Below are positions 17,273 to 25,408 of a stretch of DNA of 64,000 nt, one piece after another. Source of the DNA: an uncultured Bacteroides sp. (lineage in GTDB: Bacteria; Bacteroidota; Bacteroidia; Bacteroidales; Bacteroidaceae); assembly GCA_900546645.1 (NCBI GenBank), contig URDR01000004.1:1-64000 (forward strand), written 5' to 3'. The stretch's first letter is position 1. Each line of letters starts with the position of its first letter. Made by a program: the position numbers and the translations under genes. Under the pieces are notes generated by a model that had not been told where the DNA came from, searched no databases, and worked only from the letters and a program-made list of their open reading frames with translations.

Positions 17273-17280
17273 CAAAGGTA
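17273..17280 (-). promoter_or_regulatory. -7 box of the hsd operon
   Basis: Minus-strand TACCTTTG (complement of 17273-17280) matches TAnnTTTG and lies 56 bases before the chosen hsdM start. A small GGGG/CCCC hairpin lies in the leader. Confidence 0.6.
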
Positions 17281-17332
17281 ACAATCTTCTTGTGCATTTT
17301 TGCTTGATTTATTCTGTTTTTGTGGGTGAAGG

Positions 17333-17379
17333 AAAGAAAAAAACCGCCGGATATGCCTTTCAATAAGCATATCCGGCGG
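17333..17379 (-). terminator. Terminator of tpx
   Basis: A 13-bp perfect stem, CCGCCGGATATGC (17344-17356) with GCATATCCGGCGG (17367-17379), is followed on the minus strand by eight T and CTTTCC. It lies 65 bases past the tpx stop. Confidence 0.92.
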
Positions 17380-17443
17380 GAAGAGTAATCTGAATTCTAC
17401 TGCACTTGAATTATTTTACAGTAGCCTTGATAAATTTTTCGCT

Positions 17444-17947
17444 TTACTTGATGGCAGCCAAGGCTGCTTCATAATTCGGTTCTTGCGTGATTTCAGGAAC
17501 CAGTTCGGTATACACCACTTTTCCTTCAGGGTTGATAACTACCACTGCACGGGTAAGCAAGCCACATAAAGGACCGTCGGTAATCAATACACCATATTGT
17601 TCTCCAAAGTGAGAAGTGTAGCGGTAATCAGATAAAGAAACCACGTTTTCGATGCCTTCGGCTGTACAGAAACGGCCTTGTGCAAAAGGAAGGTCTTTTG
17701 AAATGGCCAGTACTACGGTATTGGGCATTTCAGCTGCCAGCTTATTGAACTTGCGTACTGAAGCAGCACATACGCCTGTATCCATGCTGGGGAAGATGTT
17801 GAGCAAGGCATATTTCCCTTTTACATCGGCTAAGGTAAAGTTGCTCAAGTCGCCTTTTACCAATGAAAACTCCGGAGCTTGTACTCCTGCTTCTACAAAG
17901 TTGCCGGCTAAAGTTACCGGACTTCCGTTAAATGCTGTCTTTGCCAT
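17444..17947 (-). CDS. tpx: Thiol peroxidase (Tpx)
   Basis: The product is a 167-residue atypical 2-Cys peroxiredoxin that reduces hydroperoxides with thioredoxin. The peroxidatic Cys60 lies in [15 protein letters not shown] and the resolving Cys94 in GRFCTAEG, the spacing normal for Tpx. The start at MAKTAFNG (17945-17947) matches the family; the 13 extra residues upstream do not. It is a single gene with its own terminator. Confidence 0.96.
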   Translation of the reverse strand: MAKTAFNGSPVTLAGNFVEAGVQAPEFSLVKGDLSNFTLADVKGKYALLNIFPSMDTGVCAASVRKFNKLAAEMPNTVVLAISKDLPFAQGRFCTAEGIENVVSLSDYRYTSHFGEQYGVLITDGPLCGLLTRAVVVINPEGKVVYTELVPEITQEPNYEAALAAIK

Positions 17948-18047
17948 GATTGTTATGGTTTTAGTTTTGTTCTGCCAGATAAACAAGCGGTAAGGTCCGA
18001 TTGTTTGTACAGCAAAGCAAGAAGAGTATTCTTTTAATGTTTATTAA

Positions 18048-19295
18048 TTAAAACAAGACGATGCCGATTTCGAACACAGCTTTGTTGTCTATTTTCCCTG
18101 CACCTTTGTAACCGCGCAGCCATTCATAACCTCCCGATGCGGTGAGTCCAAAACGGGGAGTGATGGCATATTCTAAGTTGATGCGGGGCTGGATGGCATA
18201 CAGACGGGCAGGGTATCCCTGGTGTTTGTTATCGAAACTCTCAATATGGTAGTAGCCCAAATCGGCACTGACATCGAGGCGTGAGGTGAGGGGATAATAA
18301 ACTCCGGCACGATAGAATCCGCTGAGCGAGAAATCGCGGTCAAGACCTAAATGGTAGACTCCTGTTCCCAGCTGGGTGTAGGCAAAGCGGTTCTTGAAGC
18401 GTACGGCCAGATTGAACTTGCTGGAGTTTCCGCCCGAGAGAATCATTTGGGTACGGGTGCCGGGTTTGATATTGATGCAGCCTATCTGATGCGTTTTCTT
18501 GTCGGCACTGACATTGACCAATCCCAGTTGTACTCCTCTATCTCCCTGATTGGCAATATTGCCTATACCAAGCTGCAGTCCGTTATTCTGTGCACTATAG
18601 TTTAAAAAGCCGAACTGCACTCCTTTGTTTTTCACGTTCACATTGCCTAATCCAGCCAACTGTACCCCCCGGTTTTCATTCCCAGCTATGTTCAGCAGGG
18701 CAGTGAGTTGCAGTCCGTTGCTGTTCTTAGCGGCAGCATTCATCAGTCCGCCTATGGCAAGTCCGTTATGGTTTTCACTTGTGATGTTGGCCAATCCTGC
18801 CACCTGCATGCCGTTGCTGTTGTCTCCGGTGATATTTACCAGTCCGCTGACAGCTACTCCATTCAGGTTCTGACCGGTGATGTTTCCCAGTCCGGAAATT
18901 TGGATGCCTCGGGTTGATTTTCCGCTGATGTTCATCAGTCCGGCAAGCGACATGCCGTTTGCGTCTTTCCCTGCGAGATTGGCGACGCCAGCCAACTGGA
19001 GTCCGGAGGCATTGAGCCCGCTGATATTCAAGAACCCCGACAGCTGTACGCCTTTCACGTTTTGATGTACGATGCTGGAAATCAAGTTGATGCCTGCTCC
19101 GTTCAGACTGCTGAAATTGCTAAGCAGACCGAAGTTGAAGTAGGTTTGGTGAGGATTCTTTTTTTTGTTGGTCACATTGAGTGACACGTTGGCTCCTTTT
19201 TTCAGTCCTTTTGTTTTTTGACCTGAAAGAGAAGTCGCTCCTACTGGCAGTGAAGCCAGCAGGAGCCAAGTCATGATGAGGGACTTTATTTTCAT
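18048..19295 (-). CDS. LA_2272-type surface repeat protein with C-terminal barrel
   Basis: The product is 415 residues with a signal peptide (1-20, ending PVGA). At least nine tandem 16-residue repeats from about residue 82 have the pattern GxQxxGLxNIxGxNxN, grading into shorter units to about 270. A beta-strand-rich end (IEYSG-like strands to EIGIVLF) could form an outer-membrane barrel. It resembles the LA_2272 surface-repeat family and is probably exposed on the cell surface. It starts five bases after the ligase stop codon, so the two are co-transcribed. The repeat length can vary between strains; here the units have diverged. Confidence 0.75.
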   Translation of the reverse strand: MKIKSLIMTWLLLASLPVGATSLSGQKTKGLKKGANVSLNVTNKKKNPHQTYFNFGLLSNFSSLNGAGINLISSIVHQNVKGVQLSGFLNISGLNASGLQLAGVANLAGKDANGMSLAGLMNISGKSTRGIQISGLGNITGQNLNGVAVSGLVNITGDNSNGMQVAGLANITSENHNGLAIGGLMNAAAKNSNGLQLTALLNIAGNENRGVQLAGLGNVNVKNKGVQFGFLNYSAQNNGLQLGIGNIANQGDRGVQLGLVNVSADKKTHQIGCINIKPGTRTQMILSGGNSSKFNLAVRFKNRFAYTQLGTGVYHLGLDRDFSLSGFYRAGVYYPLTSRLDVSADLGYYHIESFDNKHQGYPARLYAIQPRINLEYAITPRFGLTASGGYEWLRGYKGAGKIDNKAVFEIGIVLF

Positions 19296-19300
19296 TGTTT

Positions 19301-20959
19301 TTATTTAACGTCTTGATAAAGGAAGCGCTTGATACTCTTTTTCGGAGTCTTTTCAAACTCTTCCGGATAGATTTTCACACGGGCTATCTGAGAGTAAGCC
19401 GGCAGATCGGCGTTGAGAGCCACGCGATTTTCCTCCATTGCTTTTTCAATATCTGCATCATTCATGCCCTGCGCATAAGCGTCATCAAAGTCCGGATAGA
19501 TTAAAGCAGCCAGCTTGTTGTCGCTTTGCTGGATGACAATGCTTTCGCTTATCAGCGGAAGGTTATTCAGCTTGTCTTCTATTTCTTCCGGGTAGATGTT
19601 TTGTCCGGACGGACCGAGGAGCATGTTCTTGCTGCGTCCCTTGATGGTTACATTGCCTTCGGCATCCATGATACCGAGGTCGCCCGTATGCAGCCATCCT
19701 TCTTTATCGATGACCTGTGCGGTCGATTCCGGGTTCTTATAATATCCCAGCATGACATTTTCACCTCGTGCAAGGATTTCGCCTACGATATTTTCAGGGT
19801 CGCTGCTGTCTATTTTTACCTCCATGCGTGGAGCCGCCTTTCCGCATGAGCCGGGCTTGAAGCGGAGCCAGTCTTCATAGCAGATAATGGGGGCGCACTC
19901 GGTCATGCCGTAGCCTACGGTGTAAGGGAAGTCAATGCTGCGCAAGAGTTTCTCAATATCCTGGTTGAAAGCCGCACCTCCGATAATCAGCTCATAAAAG
20001 TTTCCTCCGAAAGCCTGTATCATGTGCTCGCGTACGGTTGCTTTGATTTTGTCGTTAATCAGAGGAACTTTCAGCAAGATTTTCATCTTGAGTGTTTCCA
20101 GCTTGGGCAGGATGTTTTTCTTGATGATTTTTTCAATGATGAGGGGTACGGCAATGACGATGTGTGGTTTTACGTCGGAGAATGCCTGGAAAATGATTTT
20201 CGGGCTGGGCATGCGGGTGAGGAAATACACATGACATCCCGCACATACTTCGTAGAGGAATTCAAAAGCCAAACCATACATGTGTGCCATCGGCAAGATG
20301 GATATGACCCGGTTTCCGGGCTTGAGGTTCATCACTTCGAAGGCAAACCGGGTGTTCGACCATAAGGCGCGGTAAGGAATCATGACCCCTTTGGAGAAGC
20401 TGGTGGTGCCCGACGTGTAGTTGATGATAGCGAGTTCTTCTGCCAGGTCGCGGCGGTAACTTACGTGCTCGCGGCGGAAATTGCGCGGGAATTTTTTGCC
20501 GAACATCTCATTCAAGTGTTCGCGGGCATATTCCAGTTTCTCACTGCGGCAAACCAACAGGGTAAAGTCGGTCATCAGAATGATTCCTTCGAGGTTGGGC
20601 ATCTCGGCTTCATTCAGTGCTTCCCATACGACGTCTCCTACAAAAAGCAGGCGGGCATCAGAATGGTTGACAATGTTATGCACGTTGTCGGCCTTAAATT
20701 CATGCAGAATGGGTACAGCCACGGCTCCGTAGGTTATGATGGCAAGGAAGGCAACTCCCCAATGGGAGCTGTTTCGCCCGCATAGGGCAACTTTGTCGCC
20801 GGGTTTTACTCCGCTTTCGGCAAGCAGGATGTGGAGTTTTTCTATCTTCCGTGCCAAGTCTTTATACTGCAGGGTAGCTCCCTTGTAATCTGTCAGCGCA
20901 TCTAAGTCCCAGTTTTGCTTGATGCTTGTTTCTATAATTGAAATGAAACTTTTATCCAT
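19301..20959 (-). CDS. AMP-binding enzyme, long-chain acyl-CoA ligase-like
   Basis: The product is 552 residues starting MDKSFISIIE. The adenylation signature IINYTSGTTSFSKGVMI, the A5 motif GYGMTECAP and the A7/A8 region GWLHTGDLG are present, with an A10-like Lys (TPKKSIKRFLYQ). It activates a fatty or aromatic acid with ATP and likely transfers it to CoA. The substrate cannot be read from sequence. It is the first gene of a two-gene operon with the surface repeat protein. An inverted repeat overlaps its promoter. Confidence 0.88.
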   Translation of the reverse strand: MDKSFISIIETSIKQNWDLDALTDYKGATLQYKDLARKIEKLHILLAESGVKPGDKVALCGRNSSHWGVAFLAIITYGAVAVPILHEFKADNVHNIVNHSDARLLFVGDVVWEALNEAEMPNLEGIILMTDFTLLVCRSEKLEYAREHLNEMFGKKFPRNFRREHVSYRRDLAEELAIINYTSGTTSFSKGVMIPYRALWSNTRFAFEVMNLKPGNRVISILPMAHMYGLAFEFLYEVCAGCHVYFLTRMPSPKIIFQAFSDVKPHIVIAVPLIIEKIIKKNILPKLETLKMKILLKVPLINDKIKATVREHMIQAFGGNFYELIIGGAAFNQDIEKLLRSIDFPYTVGYGMTECAPIICYEDWLRFKPGSCGKAAPRMEVKIDSSDPENIVGEILARGENVMLGYYKNPESTAQVIDKEGWLHTGDLGIMDAEGNVTIKGRSKNMLLGPSGQNIYPEEIEDKLNNLPLISESIVIQQSDNKLAALIYPDFDDAYAQGMNDADIEKAMEENRVALNADLPAYSQIARVKIYPEEFEKTPKKSIKRFLYQDVK

Positions 20960-20980
20960 ATCTTGTTTTATTAAATAAAA

Positions 20981-21013
20981 TTGCACAAAGTGAAATGCAT
21001 TTGTGCAAATGTA
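20981..21013 (-). promoter_or_regulatory. Promoter with overlapping 9-bp inverted repeat for the ligase gene
   Basis: TTGCACAAA (20981-20989) and TTTGTGCAA (21000-21008) form a perfect inverted repeat with a 10-base spacer. The minus-strand -7 box TACATTTG (complement of 21006-21013) overlaps its edge. The repeat covers the predicted start of transcription, the usual place for a repressor operator. Confidence 0.6.
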
Positions 21014-21280
21014 CTAAAAATCTCTGGAATATCCGCCGAATTGCAGCAGATTAACGCAACAGGATTTGATAATTAGGGAGTTAGAGGAAAAACGCAGAAG
21101 TTGGGCAGACAGTTGAAAACCGTCTTAAAGCAGATTAAAGCAAAAGAACGGTTTCCTAATCATTACCCGATGAAAGTGCAGATTTAACAGTCCCTATTTC
21201 ATTTTGCGGCGTTCTGCGCAGCTTTGCTTATCAATAGGTAACTCGTTGATTTATAGTTTTGCAACCAAAAAGAAACGAGT

Positions 21281-21870
21281 ATGGCAAGAAGCACATTCAA
21301 GGTGCTGTTCTACGTGAACGGCAGTAAGGAAAAGAACGGATTACAAGCGGAACGACATCTCCATGCCTGAACTTACACCCGACTTCATCAAGGAGTTCGC
21401 CGTGTTCCTTTCCAACGAAGCCGGACTGCACAACGGTTCGATATGGGAAAACTGCATGTGGCTGAAAGGTGTGGTGATGCGGGCGCATTTTTTTGTTTTC
21501 GCCAGTTTTACCGCCCTCTCATTCGTGGATATAAAGGAATTAAGCAACGACCAAATTGTGGAAGTGAACGGTGAGAAATGGATTATTTCCAAACGACACA
21601 AGACGGGTGTACCGTTTCAGGTGAAGCTGCTGGATATTCCCTTGCAGATAATCGAGCGTTACAAGGCTTTTCAGGAAAACAATCTTGTATTTCCCAATCT
21701 CAACTATTGGTCAATATGCAAGCGTATGGGAAAGATGATAAAGGAATGCGGTATTACCAAGAAAATCAGCTTTCACTGCTCAAGACATATCATTTCTTCT
21801 TACTCATTGAAAACGAGAAACTTACAAAGATTGTCAGCTTGATAGGTAACGACTTGGAAACCAGCGGGCT
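21281..21870 (+). pseudogene. Decayed tyrosine recombinase (integrase) of a Bacteroides element
   Basis: The frame starts MARSTFKVLFYVNGSKEKNG, the usual N-terminus of Bacteroides transposon integrases, then breaks. A later frame (21363-21842) carries a SAM-like domain fragment (TPDFIKEFAVFLSNEAGL) and catalytic-domain pieces (SFVDIKELSNDQI, ISKRHKTGVPFQVKLLDIP, ISFHCSRHIISSY). An LIGNDLETS relic follows after another frame change. Deletions and frameshifts make it inactive. It marks the left border of the accessory island. Confidence 0.88.
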
Positions 21871-22079
21871 TCTATATTCTGCAATGTTCTGCACTAATCA
21901 AAAGAACGCTTTTCTCTTTCGCAAAAGTAGTGTTTTAATCCCTAACTGCCAAAGTTATTCCTCTGAAAAACAGAGAAAATCGAACATCTTTTCATTATTG
22001 TACATTTGTTGCCCATCTTGCGGTCGAAACCCCAAAGCACTGCCCCTTTTAATCCCATGCCGTTCCATATTATATTTAA

Positions 22080-22235
22080 GCCTGCTTGCCGGCAGGCAGG
22101 TCAGTCGGCAAGCAAGCCAGATGGCAGGATGGACGGCAGGCAGGTTGGAGCGCGGGCAGGCTTGCAGGCCAGCGTGTGTATGTTCACACGTATTTTCATT
22201 CATGCAAACTCACATTCAGTCAGGCTTGCAAGCAT
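22080..22235. repeat. Block dense in GGCAGGCAGG/GCAAGC repeats
   Basis: About 150 bases contain many short copies of GCAGGCAGGT, GGCAAGCAAGCC and CAGGCTTGCA. There are small hairpins such as GCCTGC-TTGCCG-GCAGGC near 22080 and CGTGTG-TATGTT-CACACG near 22180. Open frames across it have repeat-like nonsense composition (for example AGRSVGKQARWQDGRQAG) and are not believed. It follows the broken integrase. Confidence 0.5.
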
Positions 22236-22305
22236 TCATGCGGATATAACCACTCTCTTACGCCCTCTCATCCTCTCATTCTCGTTCTTCTTTTGGGCAG
22301 CTTAG

Positions 22306-22372
22306 GCATCGGAAAACGATGCTTTGAGAGCCGGAATAACAGCACAAATTCCAATCCGTTTGCTGGCGGATT
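22306..22372. repeat. Two further hairpins before the GTTAC array
   Basis: GCATCG-GAAAA-CGATGC (22306-22322) is a GNRA-like capped hairpin. AATCCG (22353-22358) pairs with CGGATT (22367-22372) and is followed by TTTT. They immediately precede the four-hairpin array and may belong to the same structured element. Confidence 0.55.
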
Positions 22373-22389
22373 TTTGATTTCACGAGAAA

Positions 22390-22498
22390 GCAGCAAGGTG
22401 TCCTTCGAGTTACCCGAAGGCTTTTCGGTTACTGCCGAAAAGTGGCAGCAGCAAGGTATGTTTCGAGTTACTCGAAACCTTTCGGGTTACTCCGAAAG
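22390..22498. repeat. Duplicated unit of paired hairpins with TTAC loops
   Basis: Four hairpins are seen: CCTTCG/CGAAGG (22402-22420), CTTTTCGG/CCGAAAAG (22421-22442), GTTTCGAG/CTCGAAAC (22460-22478) and CTTTCGG/CCGAAAG (22479-22498). Each holds TTAC in or next to the loop. They form two copies of a unit led by GCAGCAAGGTGT (22390-22401) and AGCAGCAAGGTAT (22447-22459). Between copies the stems change on both sides so that pairing is kept. No gene covers the block. It could be an origin of transfer, a recombinase site, or a structured RNA. Confidence 0.75.
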
Positions 22499-22672
22499 CC
22501 TAACCGCTGGGTTGCCTTCCGAAGTTGGACAACCTGTTTTTCGTATATTCTAATTACAAAAATTCACCTTGGCATGGCATTATCAGATTTACTTTTAATG
22601 CAGCCTACAAGACGCAACAAAGTTCCCGTTCATTTTGTCGATGCCATTTTTGGAGTTCGAAAAACACATCTT

Positions 22673-22975
22673 CTACTTTTCCTTGTCTTTGGCCTTTACC
22701 GCCTCCCTCATCCACGCGCAAAAGGCATTCATAGAGGCTATGTCTTCCAAAAGCGGACGAACCTGCTTCAGCATACTCTCGTCATACCCGACACATATCG
22801 TTTTCCCTGATTCTGAAGCCGAGCCTACGATATCAACTTTCGTAGTTAAGAAGGTCATATTTTTCAACTTCGCCTCATTTCCTGCGATGATTTCCTGCGC
22901 AAGATCTGCCAAGTGTGATGCCGATGTGGAAGTCAGCCCGTGATTGTCAAAGAATATTTCATTAATGGCATTCAT
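22673..22975 (-). CDS. Hypothetical protein, last gene of a small minus-strand operon
   Basis: The product is 100 residues (MNAINEIFFDNHGLTSTSAS...), mixed alpha/beta, ending in a Lys-rich tail (EAVKAKDKEK). It follows the FtsZ-like gene by 15 bases in the same direction. The abrupt charged end suggests it may be shortened at the C-terminus relative to relatives in other Bacteroides elements, which I cannot verify. No domain recognised. Confidence 0.6.
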   Translation of the reverse strand: MNAINEIFFDNHGLTSTSASHLADLAQEIIAGNEAKLKNMTFLTTKVDIVGSASESGKTICVGYDESMLKQVRPLLEDIASMNAFCAWMREAVKAKDKEK

Positions 22976-22990
22976 ACTGTTTTTATTTGA

Positions 22991-23413
22991 TTACACGAAA
23001 ACAAACAAAGATACACTGCGTTGATTTGAAATATATGCACGTTCTTGTATTCCCCATATCACCTCTATATCCTGTTTTGTTAAATTGTTCAAACAATCAG
23101 CCATGCCCTCAAGCTCTTCCATCATAAGCGAATATGAAGGTTTGAACGAGACAGACAGAATTATGGCTGATACCACAGTTGTCTGCTGTTTCCTTATTTC
23201 CTCCATAGCAGTTTCTATTTGAGCAGAAACCGAAATACGGGCATCAACGATTACCTCCATTATGGGTTTAAGCTTATCAGCGAATTTTCTGAAATCATTC
23301 AGGTCTAAATTAATCAGCCCTCTTACTTGGGCTACATTGATAAAATAATCTTTTGTTATCTCCTGTTCATCCTTGATAACTCGTATCAATTCTTCTCTAT
23401 TTGATTCTTCCAT
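22991..23413 (-). CDS. Stand-alone protein resembling the FtsZ/tubulin C-terminal domain
   Basis: The product is 140 residues. The order of elements matches the C-terminal half of FtsZ: VRGLINLDLNDFRKF (FtsZ: INVDFADVKTVM), an amphipathic helix with TAMEEI (FtsZ: AAEKAI), then AIILSVSFKPSYSL (FtsZ: VLVNITGGxDLTL), MEELEGMADCLNNL (EVNEAAEIIRE) and IEVIWGIQERAYI (ANIIFGTVIDE). The GTP-binding N-terminal half is absent. It could act as a cap or inhibitor of FtsZ, or be a shared fold without that role. It lies 12 bases after a small membrane-protein gene. The call rests on pattern only. Confidence 0.55.
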   Translation of the reverse strand: MEESNREELIRVIKDEQEITKDYFINVAQVRGLINLDLNDFRKFADKLKPIMEVIVDARISVSAQIETAMEEIRKQQTTVVSAIILSVSFKPSYSLMMEELEGMADCLNNLTKQDIEVIWGIQERAYISNQRSVSLFVFV

Positions 23414-23425
23414 TTCTATATACTA

Positions 23426-23548
23426 TTAAAAATCTATTCTTACCCACCGTTCTTCCGACATTTCTCCACTAAGCGAGACAAGCAGGAAAACCATAAGGAC
23501 AAAAACAATACATGCCCAAATGATTGCGGCAACTTTTTTCTGTTTCAT
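23426..23548 (-). CDS. Small single-pass membrane protein
   Basis: The product is 40 residues: MKQKK, a hydrophobic helix (VAAIIWACIVFVLMVFLLV), then an acidic tail. Its ATG overlaps the TGA of the frame upstream (23545-23548), so it is translationally coupled. It lies just before the FtsZ-like gene. A membrane anchor or small toxin are both possible; nothing decides. Confidence 0.55.
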   Translation of the reverse strand: MKQKKVAAIIWACIVFVLMVFLLVSLSGEMSEERWVRIDF

Positions 23549-23769
23549 TTTGTTCCTCCGCGAAATGTCCTGTCCATATTCTTCTGCGCAATCTCTTCTG
23601 TCCCGCCAAAGTAAGTGATTTCTCACAGCAAACCTGCGACGAGTTCTTGAGGTGTAATCACGACATCTTTCTCTATCACTACTTCCATGCCTGCTACTTC
23701 CTGCCACGATGGATAACAGTATACGTAATGCGTTTGTACGCTGTGCCGGAGATGCGCGATAATAACCAT
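23545..23769 (-). pseudogene. Hypothetical gene with an in-frame stop
   Basis: From the ATG at 23769 the frame reads MVIIAHLRHSVQTHYVYCY and continues to ...VVITPQELVAGLL, meets TGA at 23623-23625, then continues in the same frame as EITYFGGTEEIAQKNMDRTF and five more residues up to its overlap with the small membrane gene. One base change (TGA from CGA) would restore a 74-codon gene. The open frame also extends upstream of 23769, so the true start is uncertain. No family recognised. Confidence 0.45.
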
Positions 23770-23863
23770 GCTTCTACCAGCTGCCACCTTGGTTTGTTGC
23801 CCCTGTCCGAAGACAAGGATGTGCCGCCATTGTCTGATGCAAAGAAGGACTACGCCTTGTTCG

Positions 23864-24313
23864 TCAAATTAAGTCTACTGACCAGTTCAGGCTTTGTAAC
23901 CGCATGTCCAGATTTCGGAGCTGTTTGGAATAGTTGTCCGTGACTTTCCTCAGTTCTCCTACGTCCACCGTGCGGACATATTTTATCTCCAATCGTGCAT
24001 AACGTTCGTTTTCTACTACATGTTTCAAGAGGTCGCGCATGACCGACAGGCGTAACTTCAGCGCATCCTTACGGACAATCATTTGAGTGAGGGTTTCGCC
24101 TTCGTGAAAGGTTTGCATGTTGGTGCGGTTAATCCGATAGACGATCTCCTCGAATTATGAAAGGCACTCATCCAATTCTTTAAACAATTCATTCACGTTC
24201 TCCGAAGGTTGGTCGCCTTCTTGTACTTTCGCGCTGTACTTCAGCCGACTCTTCAATTGGTCGATTCTGTTTTGCAAATCGACGCGGATGCTTAATGCTT
24301 CTGCCAGTTTCAT
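23864..24313 (-). pseudogene. DIP1984-family protein gene with a nonsense codon
   Basis: The start MKLAEALSIRVDLQNRIDQL and the later IEEIVYRINRTN-like, LTQMIVRKDALKLRLS, EIKYVRTVDVGELRK and LNWSVDLI segments follow the DIP1984 family over its whole length of about 150 residues. A TAA at 24155-24157 interrupts it in frame after residue 52; reading continues in the same frame to the normal end. So a single substitution inactivated an otherwise complete gene, or the stop is read through. It is the first gene of the minus-strand group. Confidence 0.8.
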
Positions 24314-24444
24314 TGTATACCTCCATTTGGTTTGATATTGCAAAGTTCTGTGATGAAAATGCCAAATCGAAGTATAAGCTGAAAATATTTTGTAGTAAAC
24401 GAAAAAATTATCTGTCTATGCTTCAATTCGGCACATGGCATCGC

Positions 24445-24452
24445 TACTTTTG
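24445..24452 (+). promoter_or_regulatory. -7 box of the DprA-like gene
   Basis: TACTTTTG matches TAnnTTTG and lies 14 bases before ATG 24466 and 23 before ATG 24475. It decides against the longer frame that starts at 24295. Confidence 0.55.
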
Positions 24453-24465
24453 CGACAAAATAATA

Positions 24466-25404
24466 ATGCCGCTTATGAAATATAAAGAAGAGTGGAAAGG
24501 AACGATAAAGAATAGCCTTAAGGATATGGAAGGATGGAGGGATTCTTGTCTTTCTATCGAAGAACTGTTATGCCTGCAGTTATTGGGTTATACTTCCAGA
24601 CAATTGTACGGAGAGATGAAATACGCTGGTGCTCTGAAAACTCTTGTCTCCAAGTCCACCAGCGAACTTGCTAAGGCAAGACGGATATTGGGCAGGCAGA
24701 CAAAAGCCGGAGTGATCACTATTCCCTATTATGATGATATGTATCCCCGTCACTTCCGTAATTTAGGCATTGATGCCCCGCCGCTTATCCACGTGCTAGG
24801 CAATGGGGAACTGCTCAATCGTGAAGACAATGTGGCTATCATCGGCGCTCGCGCCGCAGACAAGGAAGGCTTGGATATGACATACAGACTTGCCAATCAA
24901 ATAGCTAGGCAAGGACATGTTATTATCAGCGGTCTGGCGTTGGGATGCGATACTGCTGCCCACCGGGGATGCCTTGATTCAGATGGGCAGACGATAGCCG
25001 TCGTCGCTTCGGGGTTGGACATCACGCATCCCAAAGTAAACAAGCTGCTGCAGGACGAGATTGTTGCGAAGGGTGGAATCATCTTGTCTGAGCATCCTTT
25101 CGGTGTGAAAGCCAATCCTACGAGGCTGGTGGCACGTTGCCGGATGCAAGTCGTGCTGACCCAATCAATTATCGTGGCGCAATGCCCCATCATCAGCGGT
25201 ACGATGTATGCCGTGCGGTTCGTCCAAGAGTATAACGGTGACTGCTTCGGGTGGAAAAACGATATTTATGCCATCCTGTATGACACGCAGAACGAGCTGG
25301 ACTCCGGCAACAAGTTTCTGCTTGATTACAACCTGGCCCTGCCAGTTAGACCAGGACAGAAGATAATATTAGACGATTATAATCGACTTTTTGTTTGTCC
25401 ATAA
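24466..25404 (+). CDS. DprA/Smf-like DNA-processing protein
   Basis: The product is 312 residues (308 if ATG 24475 is used). A helical N-terminal region (LSIEELLCLQLLGYTSRQLY) precedes a Rossmann SLOG-type fold with VAIIGARAADKEG, VIISGLALGCDTAAHRG (family: SGxAxGIDxxAHxxAL) and IAVVASGLD. The tail replaces the usual DprA C-terminal winged helix. Chromosomal DprA loads RecA on single-stranded DNA; element-borne copies like this may protect incoming DNA or act in defence. A P-loop gene starts four bases downstream but is truncated. Confidence 0.8.
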   Translation: MPLMKYKEEWKGTIKNSLKDMEGWRDSCLSIEELLCLQLLGYTSRQLYGEMKYAGALKTLVSKSTSELAKARRILGRQTKAGVITIPYYDDMYPRHFRNLGIDAPPLIHVLGNGELLNREDNVAIIGARAADKEGLDMTYRLANQIARQGHVIISGLALGCDTAAHRGCLDSDGQTIAVVASGLDITHPKVNKLLQDEIVAKGGIILSEHPFGVKANPTRLVARCRMQVVLTQSIIVAQCPIISGTMYAVRFVQEYNGDCFGWKNDIYAILYDTQNELDSGNKFLLDYNLALPVRPGQKIILDDYNRLFVCP

Positions 25405-25408
25405 CAGT

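Noticed and set aside
22006..22553. Overlapping Ser/Arg/Gln-rich frames in the repeat block
   Set aside because: All frames show low-complexity composition from the GCAGGC repeats, and hairpin conservation argues for a non-coding role.
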